A stretch of DNA of 64,000 nucleotides from Candidatus Obscuribacterales bacterium (GTDB taxonomy: Bacteria > Cyanobacteriota > Vampirovibrionia > Obscuribacterales > Obscuribacteraceae). The first letter of the stretch is position 1. Each line of letters opens with the position of its first letter. The stretch spans positions 62,001 through 126,000 of the forward strand of contig JAGVKB010000113.1 of assembly GCA_020050835.1 (NCBI GenBank), written 5' to 3'. Of this stretch, positions 25,318 to 33,860 are shown in pieces. The notes under the pieces were generated by a model. That model was not told the origin of the DNA. It saw only the letters and a program-made list of their open reading frames with translations, and searched no databases. The position numbers and the translations under genes were made by a program.

Positions 25318-25518
25318 TGGTCGGCCTGCTCTATTACCCCGTCTGAAGCCATTGTACTCCCGCCTGACAAACAACTTGAGCGTCGATGACAAGTGGTGGC
25401 AGTATCAACCTTCAACTCTTGCCAACAAGAACGGCTCTTTAACACCACTTTATGTTAAGATTACGTTGTCTCTTGTTATCCTGAAAAAACAGTCAATAGG
25501 CTCTAGTTAGGAGAAGAA

Positions 25519-26112
25519 ATGAGGCGACCAAATGTACTGACTCTTAGCGTCGCATTCGCTCTTGTTCAGTTGGCAAACACATTTGTTCCGGCGCTTGCCG
25601 AAGATTCACCGGCAACTTCCAGTGGTGCGCAAACTCCCGCTTTGCATGGACAACTCGATAACCCAAGTCCTCCTGCAGCAAGTCAGCAAGCCTCTGCTCG
25701 ATCGTCTCAAACACCTTCCGCCGCCGGTAAGGTTAAGCTGGATCGCTCGATTGCATACAGCATGGCTCGTGATCCCTGGCTTTACAAGACAGCCGCCGCC
25801 GATCCATCCGTGTTGGAATCAATTTGCAAATACGCCGGTGCGGCAAAGTTGCTGGCGAAAAATAGACATCTGGGAGACCTGGCTGAAAGCGACCACTATC
25901 TCTGCCGACGGCTGACTAGATGGCGTGGAGCGACTTTGGCCCTGGTAAGAAATCCTCAGGCAGACCGAGTGATTGCGCTCGATCCCGAAGGGATTTACAG
26001 AGCGATCGATCTGCACCCATCCATTGCGTATGTGTTGGCGAAGAACATCATGTTTCACCAAATGATCACCGAGAATCCCGATCTCGGTAAGTTCATCGCC
26101 AGCCATATGTAA
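25519..26112 (+). CDS. secreted hypothetical protein (197 aa)
   Basis: ATG 25519 follows AGGAGAAGAA, a strong ribosome site. A signal peptide (MRRPNVLTLSVAFALVQLANTFVPALA) leads into a Ser/Pro/Ala/Gln-rich linker to about residue 70. A compact helical domain follows, with recurring short units such as LAKNRHLGDLAESD, LVRNPQADRVIALD and LAKNIMFHQMITENPDLGKFI. No family recognised. It is divergent from the long kinase paralogue. Confidence 0.72.
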   Translation: MRRPNVLTLSVAFALVQLANTFVPALAEDSPATSSGAQTPALHGQLDNPSPPAASQQASARSSQTPSAAGKVKLDRSIAYSMARDPWLYKTAAADPSVLESICKYAGAAKLLAKNRHLGDLAESDHYLCRRLTRWRGATLALVRNPQADRVIALDPEGIYRAIDLHPSIAYVLAKNIMFHQMITENPDLGKFIASHM

Positions 26113-26247
26113 TTTTCAACCAGTTAGAGTTACTCCTTGGTGGTTGATTCCGACCGCTGTTGTCGTGTGCCGTCGAAAGTCCAGGCGCGACTGATAAGCA
26201 GCTTTGGTTACGGGCATAATTGACTAGTGAGAGGTCTTGCTGGCTGA

Positions 26248-26811
26248 ATGTTTCATTTAAAACTGTTAGAGCTGGAATCGGAGTTGATAGCCAAGGAGCA
26301 AAGCCAGAAGGGCTTTGCAGTCTTGCCTGCCGAATGCAAATGCCTGCTTCAGTTCACCGAGAAACAGGTGGAAGTTACCCTCGGTCAAAAGGTGCCGAAA
26401 GATTGGAAGGGCTGGCTTAGCTACACGCGCAAAGGCGATCAGCTGATTATCTGCCGGGGAAGAGCTTTCTCGAACGGCAGTTTCTTCTCCAAGTGTCTGG
26501 CAGGGCTGGACGTTCCGTATGGACTGGACACGATTACTGAGCACGAGCGCGGATTTGACGTCACGCCACCGCAAGACTTGGATCATCTCCTGCTCAACTT
26601 CGGTTCGGGAGAGAAACCGCAAGTTTATCTGTGGTACGGAGAGAATCTCGCGCCATACCGGCTTATATTCTTGTCTGATGTGGCCGATTATCCTTATGAG
26701 GCCTTGAGTCACGCCGTGGTCGAGGCTTGTATTTGGATCATGAAGCGCCCGAAAGATATGACTCTGGCTGACTTTTTGCGAGAATGCCAGACAAAACAAA
26801 CTGACGACTAA
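26248..26811 (+). CDS. hypothetical protein (187 aa)
   Basis: A soluble alpha/beta protein from ATG 26248, without signal peptide or membrane segment. The last third (LSHAVVEACIWIMKRPKDMTLADFLREC) is helical. No catalytic motif or family recognised. It ends four bases before the convergent gene at 26816, with no room for a terminator between them. Confidence 0.68.
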   Translation: MFHLKLLELESELIAKEQSQKGFAVLPAECKCLLQFTEKQVEVTLGQKVPKDWKGWLSYTRKGDQLIICRGRAFSNGSFFSKCLAGLDVPYGLDTITEHERGFDVTPPQDLDHLLLNFGSGEKPQVYLWYGENLAPYRLIFLSDVADYPYEALSHAVVEACIWIMKRPKDMTLADFLRECQTKQTDD

Positions 26812-26815
26812 ACCG

Positions 26816-27544
26816 CTAGCGCCATTTTATGCTTCGGCACGCAGCTTCGAACTGAGCATCATACTTAGAGAAACTGTGTTCAGGCGACATCAGATAGATC
26901 TGTTGCACCACTTGTCCGGAACCGTCGCCATTAATCAGTACTCCGTGATACTGCTTATTGTCATAGAGCCAGATACCCTTAACATCGAGCACTCGTTTGC
27001 CGTTGAGGTCGCGAGTTCGAGCATCGGTTAGTTTAAACGATTCTGGATCTCCCAGATCTCCGAGCGTCTTTCCTAGCTGCTTGATCTCTTCGTTGCTTAG
27101 TTTGTGCGGATCGGCTTGGAGCGTTTGCCGGAGCTGGTTGCCATCGGCTTCGGAGTTTGGTCTGCCGCTGTAAAAGTATACGAGCCGAGTGTCCTTTGAA
27201 TCACCGGCACGATTCGATATTTTGGAGTCTTTGTCTACTCCCACCTTGCTTCCTTCCGGTTCCAAGCCGGGATGAAAAAAACGTTCCGATCGTAAGACGT
27301 TGGAATCCGATTTAGCAATTGTTTCCTGCCAATTCCCCGGCAGATTCATCATCTTGATCTGCCCCTGGTTCTCGACTGCGATACCCTTTGCCGGAGTTCT
27401 GCTGCTGTCCTCCTTGCTGGCTTCGAGGCTCTCTAAGAACAACCTTCGGTCGAACGATGAGTCGTCAAAACTCGGCGACTGCGCCGTCTCAACTTGTTGA
27501 GACTTGTTCCAGTCGAAGGGCGGCGGTGTGTTTGAAAGATCCAT
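26816..27544 (-). CDS. hypothetical protein downstream of the YD-repeat gene (242 aa)
   Basis: ATG 27544 follows AGGAATAAGA. Residues 1-80 are Ser/Asp-rich and probably disordered; 80-242 form a domain ending in LMSPEHSFSKYDAQFEAACRSIKW, loosely like the end of PsbP- or DUF1795-type domains. There is no signal peptide. It follows the 1422-residue gene by 100 bases on the same strand, and both start with a polar disordered head. A role as partner, inhibitor or shared-secretion product of the large protein is possible but unproven. Confidence 0.68.
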   Translation of the reverse strand: MDLSNTPPPFDWNKSQQVETAQSPSFDDSSFDRRLFLESLEASKEDSSRTPAKGIAVENQGQIKMMNLPGNWQETIAKSDSNVLRSERFFHPGLEPEGSKVGVDKDSKISNRAGDSKDTRLVYFYSGRPNSEADGNQLRQTLQADPHKLSNEEIKQLGKTLGDLGDPESFKLTDARTRDLNGKRVLDVKGIWLYDNKQYHGVLINGDGSGQVVQQIYLMSPEHSFSKYDAQFEAACRSIKWR

Positions 27545-27644
27545 TCTTATTCCTTAGTTAGTGAGTTGTGCCAATCGTCCTAGGTTAAGCTTGTATATCA
27601 TCTACACTTTGAAAGCATGGTTGTTGCGTGAACCAGCATATTCA

Positions 27645-30600
27645 TTATTTGTAGGTTGCCGGATAAAGATCTCGGACATGGACCAGGCTTTTACCATCAG
27701 CTCGTCCGAGGTGATCCCACTTGCGCCCCCATTGATTGTCCAGCTGCACCATGCCAGTCTTTTCATCGTAACCGGTGACCGTGACAACGTGCCAACTGCC
27801 TTTCGAGCCGCCGGAACCACCTTCATCTTCGCTGCCGCTGAACGGTTTTTTGCCGGTATGCACGCATAAGATAATCGGCAGTTTTGAAACTTCACTGCCA
27901 TCATTGCGCCTTTCCTTGCTTTTAACCAGCTCGGAGAGCTTCTGATGAAAACCATCCAGCGAGCTCACTGTGGAAATTCCCTTTCCGCCCACTCCAGGAT
28001 ATGCTGAGTTGGCAATCACTAAAGTGTCGGGAGTTTTTCCGGTAATCTGCTGGACGATATCGGGCAATGGGTTAGGACTCAAATGCGGCGAGTCATTTGG
28101 ACGAGTGCCGCCGGCGGTATCAGTTTGCATCTGAATAGAACCATTGGTCAGATTGACAATGCGCTCGCGCGTGTCGCCTGGATATGCCTTCGGACCGGTT
28201 ACCTGAGTGTACTGAATATTTCCTTTGCCGGCATAGCTGCCGTCAGGCAAATTAGTCTGTCTCTGCCAATGAATATTTGCAGCCGTCAATTGAAATACTT
28301 GACTGGCGTAACTTCTATTCCAATCCACCGGATAGCGAGAGTCGGCTTCCTTGTCTGGTTGCAAACTCTTAGGATCGAGCTTGATCTCCGTGCCGTCTTT
28401 GGTCCTAAACTTTCCGGTAGTCCCCACATCGGCGAGCAGTCGTGCCATCGCCGCTGGTTGCGTGCTAGCCAGAATGGATTCGACGGTTGTAACGTTGCAG
28501 GTGTTGTGCCAACCTTGATCTGTCGACGTCGGATCGGCAAAATGGGTTATGGCGTGCATCGCCAATCTGGTCTTATCTGATTGTGTAACTGGTTGGTCGC
28601 CCGGTGTGACGAGCAGGCGTGACAGCTCGCGGTAAGTGTTGGCAACCTCCTTGTCTGAAAGTCCGGTCTCTTTGGCCCGCTTTTCAAAGGCTGCCATCTC
28701 TGATTCGAACCGCTTAGTCTCGGCGGAGTCCTTTACCTTACCGGCGATTACCTCCTTAAGACCGGCCCGTTGACTGTTGAGGTCGGAAGCTAAATCAAGT
28801 TTCTGTTTCTCATCGACTCTATACTTCCCGTCCGCGCCCATCGTGCTCAGACCGCTTTCATTTTGGATTGAGAACTTGCCGTCTTTTACTTGCCATTTGC
28901 CCTCCGCTAGTGCGCCCTTGTTCGAGACCCAGAAATTGGTGCTGGCTTGCCGTGCCCAAACGGTTGGATTCTTGTCGTCTCTGGTCTCGAATCGAGTCTC
29001 CTGGTTGAGGTTGCCATCCTTGTCGTATTCGAAGGTTCTGACCGTTTTATCCGTATAACTTTGTTCGCGCAGGCGACCTTGATCGTCAGTTCCTGAAACA
29101 GTCTTGTCGGCATTGAGCTTGCTGAAAATGAGATCGCCTTTCTCGTTGATCTTGATGTCACCTTGAAATTCGCCTTTGGTCATGGACTTCCAACTGGATT
29201 TGAGTGGATCTCCTCCGGCAACACGCTCATAGTTGTAGATCTCTTTGCCGTCCTTGTCGTATTTAGCAACTTGCGTGGCAATTTTCTGAGACCCTTCTGT
29301 CTGGTAATTGACTCTAGTCTCAGTGCCGTCGGCATGGAAGACTCTTGTCTGGTCGCCACGCTTGTCGATCAATGCGCCATCTTGCTTGTACTCAAGAACG
29401 GTCTTGCTGTCGTCACCTTTCCCTTCAAATTTGTATGAGCCATCATTGTTTAGCTTGAGCGCGCCACTGAGAGTCTCTGCTCTGCCATTGCGCGTCACAG
29501 TCCATTGATCTTCCTTTTCGGCATTGCGTTCCCATTTAACGCCGGCAGCAGAGTCGATCCGGTTCTGACCGGACCAAATCGCACCGTTGTTTGATTTCCA
29601 GATGTCCGTTGCGCCATCGCGCTTCCAGAGGAGCGGGTTCTTGTCGTCCTTGGAGTGATACTCCATTTCGACGCTCAAGTTATTCTTGCCATCATATTCG
29701 AACTTTCTTACTCCGCCGCCGGGCAGCTGGATCTCCTTTACCTTGCCGCTGTCATCGAGCGTGGAGATCGACTTGTCTTGATTGAGCTTTCGGAAAGATA
29801 GGATGCCTTTGTCCGAAACATTGATATCTCCTTCGAATTCACCGCGCTTGTCTGATTTCCACTTTGACGTTAATGGAGTGTCCCCTTGCTCGCGCTTATA
29901 GCTGAATAGCTCCTTGCCCGCTTGATCGAAGCTGGCGATGCTGCTGATGGACTGCCTTTCACCATCGCCGGTGTACTCGACCTTCGTGCTGCTGCCATCG
30001 CGTTTTGTAATCTTCGTTAGATTGTCGATTGATTCCGAAGTGGTGCCGTCAGTGTTGCGCACAAATTGGAAATCTTTGCCTTCCTTCGAGCCTTCGAATG
30101 CATAAGATCCGTCTTCGTTTACCTTCATCTTGCCTTTGAGTGACTCGGCCTTTCCATCTTTGGTGCGAGTCCATTCATCAGCGCTGCCGGAATTGCGCTC
30201 CCAGGTAGAACCTAGGGTGTCGGTGACCTTTTGCAGTCCATCGGCAGCATACTTGTAAGTGATCTTCTTGCCATCGGAACCTGCAGCTGTAGTGGTCTTG
30301 TCGCCGGAAAGTGTAATTACGGTTCCGTCGGTCAATTTGCGCTCTTCAGTGCCATCGCGTTTGAACGTATGAGCGACTTTCTTTTCGTCAGTGTAGGAGA
30401 AGTCCCCATCTTTGACCGTGAGCTCTTTGCTCTCGCCGGTATTCGATGTCCAGACATTTTTCGATCTGTCAGTCAGCGCCCAGGATTGTCCGTTTCGCTC
30501 TATAATCTTTGTCGGCTCGCCTTTGGCGTCGACTGCCATCTCGCGTCCGGTCGGAGCGTAGACGTACTTCTGAATCTTTCCGCTGCTGTCTGTGATTGCT

Positions 30601-31913
30601 CTACCGCCGCCAGCAGTTTCAAGCAGCTCCTTTCCGCTGGGAAGAACAATGTGTTTGTGGGGATCGCTTCCGTCCGTTTTCTGCCAGCTATAGATGCCAT
30701 TGTCCACCTTCAGAGTCAAATTACTCGGGCTGCGCTGTTCTCGTCCGGCCGAGTCACGCGTGATGTAGCTGAAATCAGCATCCTTGCTGTCACGAGTTAG
30801 TTGAGAACCGTTGGGAAGCTTTGCCCATTTGACTTCATTGCCTTTTTCGAAGTAGCCGAATTCGCGTGTCTCGCCGTTGGCGGTTGTGAGTTTTGTCAGC
30901 CGGTCCTTCTCGTCGTACTGAGTCTTGCTTTTGTCTGTGCTTTCATAATCACCACGACTGGCGTTCGACCCACGTGTGTAGAGATCTCCTGTCTTATAAG
31001 ATTTCACCGCATCCAGTTCACCGCCGTACTTGTATTGACTGTCCTTGGCGTCCTTTTCCCAGGTAAATTTCAGATATTTGCCGTTGTCGTGGGCTTGTAG
31101 CTGCTCGGACTTGCTGCCATCAGCTCGAAAGGTGCGGATGACGTTCTCCTTGGCGTCTTTTCCCTCGCCCTTCCAGGAAACTGTCCGTTTGCCCCCATCG
31201 GCGTAGTCGATCTGGACGAGATTACCATCGGCTCTGGTGTGTACTCTAGAGCCGTCGGTCTTAAATTCTTGCGCTCCGCCTTCCTTCAATTCGATCCGGA
31301 ACGAGCCGCTCTCCTTTACTTTCGGTTGCTCCTTGAGCTCCGTCGACCGCTCCTTACCGTCCTGGCTCTTCTCCTTTAGGTACCATTTGCCGTCTTCGCC
31401 CTTTTCCACTACCTTTTCGCCATTGCCGATGCTAATCTTGCTCAAGCTGCCATCTTCGCTGCGGCTGAAGTTGATGGGCTTACCTTGACTGGGGACAAGC
31501 TGCGTTACTTTACCCTCTCTCGATTCGACCGAAGAGCCGTTGGGATTGTTCTTCAATACCTGTAAAGGTCTTTCACCGGCAGCGGTAGCGCCGCTTCCAC
31601 CTTCTCTGACGATGTCTTTAACGGTCGACCTAGCATCCTTCAGGTTTGCGCCGGCTCCTTCGCCACTTTGCCTTTCCGTCTTCCGGGAGCTCTTGTTGGA
31701 CGATTGCCGGCTGTCAATCCAATCGACTTCACTGAGCAGAGTTCCGGCAGCGTTGCTTCTGCGCTTGTCCTCCGCATCGAGAATCTGACGCATGTTAGTC
31801 TGATTCGAATAAGTAAGCTGGTAAAGATCTGCCGCCTGGCTGGGTGCCTGAGCAGACTGCGTCTCTGGAACATCGTCCGGTCTTCTCGGTAATTCGTCCC
31901 TTGCTGTCGACAC
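27645..31913 (-). CDS. large YD-repeat-like protein with C-terminal cysteine-peptidase-like domain
   Basis: 1422 residues from a GTG with AGGGGAAG upstream. After a polar head of about 120 residues, residues 130-1010 consist of short beta-rich units of the RHS/YD type (DGSKSEQL, GKKITYKYAADGLQKVTD, FEYDGKNNLSVE). Within this, residues about 576-781 and 799-1003 are two copies of one larger block, period near 223 residues. A helical part (1030-1120) leads to a last domain with C1139 in HNTCNVTTVES, H1375 in GSWHVVTVTGYD and N1393 in QLDNQWG: the order and spacing of a papain-like Cys-His-Asn triad. There is no signal peptide. It resembles polymorphic-toxin architecture but lacks the canonical RHS core motif, so the role is open. 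Confidence 0.85.
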   Translation of the reverse strand: MSTARDELPRRPDDVPETQSAQAPSQAADLYQLTYSNQTNMRQILDAEDKRRSNAAGTLLSEVDWIDSRQSSNKSSRKTERQSGEGAGANLKDARSTVKDIVREGGSGATAAGERPLQVLKNNPNGSSVESREGKVTQLVPSQGKPINFSRSEDGSLSKISIGNGEKVVEKGEDGKWYLKEKSQDGKERSTELKEQPKVKESGSFRIELKEGGAQEFKTDGSRVHTRADGNLVQIDYADGGKRTVSWKGEGKDAKENVIRTFRADGSKSEQLQAHDNGKYLKFTWEKDAKDSQYKYGGELDAVKSYKTGDLYTRGSNASRGDYESTDKSKTQYDEKDRLTKLTTANGETREFGYFEKGNEVKWAKLPNGSQLTRDSKDADFSYITRDSAGREQRSPSNLTLKVDNGIYSWQKTDGSDPHKHIVLPSGKELLETAGGGRAITDSSGKIQKYVYAPTGREMAVDAKGEPTKIIERNGQSWALTDRSKNVWTSNTGESKELTVKDGDFSYTDEKKVAHTFKRDGTEERKLTDGTVITLSGDKTTTAAGSDGKKITYKYAADGLQKVTDTLGSTWERNSGSADEWTRTKDGKAESLKGKMKVNEDGSYAFEGSKEGKDFQFVRNTDGTTSESIDNLTKITKRDGSSTKVEYTGDGERQSISSIASFDQAGKELFSYKREQGDTPLTSKWKSDKRGEFEGDINVSDKGILSFRKLNQDKSISTLDDSGKVKEIQLPGGGVRKFEYDGKNNLSVEMEYHSKDDKNPLLWKRDGATDIWKSNNGAIWSGQNRIDSAAGVKWERNAEKEDQWTVTRNGRAETLSGALKLNNDGSYKFEGKGDDSKTVLEYKQDGALIDKRGDQTRVFHADGTETRVNYQTEGSQKIATQVAKYDKDGKEIYNYERVAGGDPLKSSWKSMTKGEFQGDIKINEKGDLIFSKLNADKTVSGTDDQGRLREQSYTDKTVRTFEYDKDGNLNQETRFETRDDKNPTVWARQASTNFWVSNKGALAEGKWQVKDGKFSIQNESGLSTMGADGKYRVDEKQKLDLASDLNSQRAGLKEVIAGKVKDSAETKRFESEMAAFEKRAKETGLSDKEVANTYRELSRLLVTPGDQPVTQSDKTRLAMHAITHFADPTSTDQGWHNTCNVTTVESILASTQPAAMARLLADVGTTGKFRTKDGTEIKLDPKSLQPDKEADSRYPVDWNRSYASQVFQLTAANIHWQRQTNLPDGSYAGKGNIQYTQVTGPKAYPGDTRERIVNLTNGSIQMQTDTAGGTRPNDSPHLSPNPLPDIVQQITGKTPDTLVIANSAYPGVGGKGISTVSSLDGFHQKLSELVKSKERRNDGSEVSKLPIILCVHTGKKPFSGSEDEGGSGGSKGSWHVVTVTGYDEKTGMVQLDNQWGRKWDHLGRADGKSLVHVRDLYPATYK

Positions 31914-32098
31914 GCTCTGCTTCCCCTAGCCATGGGAATCTCTAACTGTCTGGCTGCCGGAGATCTACTAATGGTCACAGCCAAGCTACAGCGGTCATCT
32001 GCAAGCAGCGTTGTGCCGACGTGACAAGACAGGACTTAATCAACCGGACTTGCTAAGCAAGATAAGCAGATTTCGTGGCAAAGGTGTGGCAGTTACTT

Positions 32099-32935
32099 TT
32101 ACTGAACTTTCTCTTTCGTCACGTCTTTGATGTCGATAGTGGCAGACTGCTCCTGAGTGTTCGGCGGCGCCGTGCCAAGGCTTTGATTGAACTTCTCGGC
32201 AGCTGATCGAGCGAAGGTGATTAACTCGATTGGAATTGGAAAGATAAGCGTGGTATTTTTTTCGGACGAGACTTCAACCATCGACTGCAGCTGCCTCAAC
32301 TGCATCGCTCCTGGTTCGCTAGATATCTTTTTGGCCGCCAGCGCCAGCTTCTCAGCGGCTTGCAGCTCTCCTTCGGCGGCTACAATCTTGGCCCTTCTCT
32401 CCCGTTCGGCTTCCGCCTGTCTGGCCATGGCGCGTTGCATGTTGTCCGGAATCTCGACGTCTTTGACTTCGACTAGGTTCACCTTGATTCCCCACCCTTC
32501 CGTTTGGCGATCGATCATCGCCTGCAACTTGGCGTTGATAGTATCCCTGTCTGCCAAAAGATGATCGAGATCGTGCTGGCCAAGCACGCTGCGCAACGTA
32601 GTCTGGGCGATTTGATTGGTCGCGGTGTAAGGGTCTTCGATCTTGGTCACCACTTTGAACGGATCGACCACCTGAAAGAAACAGACGGCGGCGGTTTTGG
32701 CCGAGACGTTGTCCTTGGTAATAATCTCCTGCATCGGAATGGACATTGTGATGATTCGCAAGTCGACTTTTTTCGCTTGTTCAAGCACCGGCAGGACGAA
32801 ACAGAGCCCCGGTCCTCTCACCCCGATCGCCCTACCCATCCGAAAGATCACCAGCCTGTCGTACTCATTGACGAAGCGGATGCTAGTGAGAAGAATCATC
32901 GCTCCGATGAACCCGATAATCGAAAAAAGTTCCAT
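32099..32935 (-). CDS. SPFH/band 7 (slipin-type) membrane protein
   Basis: 278 residues with a short N-terminal membrane hairpin (ELFSIIGFIGAMILLTSI), a band 7 domain (RFVNEYDRLVIFRMGRAIGVRGPGLCFVLPVLEQ) and the distal helix rich in Ala/Glu (QAEAERERRAKIVAAEGELQAAEK). Slipins scaffold membrane microdomains and often regulate a nearby NfeD-type protein or membrane protease; none is in the window. ATG 32935 has GGAG eleven bases upstream. A paralogue lies 94 bases upstream on the same strand. Confidence 0.9.
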   Translation of the reverse strand: MELFSIIGFIGAMILLTSIRFVNEYDRLVIFRMGRAIGVRGPGLCFVLPVLEQAKKVDLRIITMSIPMQEIITKDNVSAKTAAVCFFQVVDPFKVVTKIEDPYTATNQIAQTTLRSVLGQHDLDHLLADRDTINAKLQAMIDRQTEGWGIKVNLVEVKDVEIPDNMQRAMARQAEAERERRAKIVAAEGELQAAEKLALAAKKISSEPGAMQLRQLQSMVEVSSEKNTTLIFPIPIELITFARSAAEKFNQSLGTAPPNTQEQSATIDIKDVTKEKVQ

Positions 32936-33029
32936 ATTCGTAGCTCCTTGCGACGTTCGTCACAAATGCCTTACCCGGTCAAGCGAAAAACCAAAACGTA
33001 TATACAGATCCTTTAATCGAGTTGTTGAA

Positions 33030-33806
33030 TTACGCCAGAGAAACAGGATCGGAGCCCTGGTACCGCTCTTCAATCGCCTCGACTTGAGATTCCAGCTCCT
33101 GGTATTCAGCCGACCTTTCGAGCTCGCCCAAAAGCAGTGCATAGCTCTCCAGGCTGGCTGTTCTGAGCGGGTCATTGCTCGCAAGCGAGGATTCACTCAA
33201 CTCGAGTGAATGCTTTAGGAGCGGTTCTGCTTGATGCAGCTTGCCTTCAGCCAGATAGAACTTGCCCAGCTTGGTCAGGACGGCCACAAATTCAGAGGTG
33301 GAATGCTGCAAACTGTCTGGTGTTTCTACATCCTTCAACTCGACTTTGTTGACTTTGATACCCCAGCTCCTGGTTTCCCGGTCCAAAACCTGCCGCATTC
33401 TCAAGCTTATGCGGCTGCGTTCAGCCAGCAGATAACAGAGGTCTTGCTGCTCCAACAGCGCTCGCAGTGCCGCCTGTACTGCCTGCTCAGCCATCGCAAA
33501 TGGATTGTCGCTTCTGGTTACAAACTTGACTGGATCGCAGACTTGAAACGAGCAGGACACCTGCATCTTGCAGGAGATGTTGTCTCTTGTCACAATCTCC
33601 TTAACTGACACCGATCTAGTGGTAATGCGCATGTCCACTCTTTGAGCCGCTTCGATAATCGGCAGCACGAAGCAAGCGCCCGGTCCGCGCACTCCAACTG
33701 CACGTCCCATCCGGAAAATTACCAATCGATTGTGTTCATAGACAAAGCGAATGCTAGAGAACAATAGCATCACTACTGTCAATCCAAAGATTGTGAACAG
33801 CTCCAT
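33030..33806 (-). CDS. SPFH/band 7 protein whose distal helix is replaced by TPR-like repeats
   Basis: 258 residues. Residues 1-168 are a close paralogue of the downstream SPFH protein (ELFTIFGLTVVMLLFSSIRFVYEHNRLVIFRMGRAVGVRGPG) and stop at KDVETPDSLQ, just where the slipin coiled coil should begin. Instead about 90 residues of helical repeats follow (VLTKLGKFYLAEGKLHQAEPLLKHSLELSES, YALLLGELERSAEYQELESQ), typical of TPR. The band 7 part also carries extra cysteines (CKMQVSCSFQVCDPV). It may bind other proteins to the microdomain formed with its paralogue. ATG 33806 has GAGGA upstream. Confidence 0.85.
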   Translation of the reverse strand: MELFTIFGLTVVMLLFSSIRFVYEHNRLVIFRMGRAVGVRGPGACFVLPIIEAAQRVDMRITTRSVSVKEIVTRDNISCKMQVSCSFQVCDPVKFVTRSDNPFAMAEQAVQAALRALLEQQDLCYLLAERSRISLRMRQVLDRETRSWGIKVNKVELKDVETPDSLQHSTSEFVAVLTKLGKFYLAEGKLHQAEPLLKHSLELSESSLASNDPLRTASLESYALLLGELERSAEYQELESQVEAIEERYQGSDPVSLA

Positions 33807-33860
33807 TGGGCAATGTCCTCAGGAGTTTGCCACAGACACTTTACCCAGCGCTGCTGGGAG

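Noticed and set aside
26266-26799. A 177-residue - strand frame antisense to the gene at 26248
   Set aside because: Both strands are open and neither is a known family, but the + strand fits the neighbours better in composition and has no gaps. Kept the + strand only.
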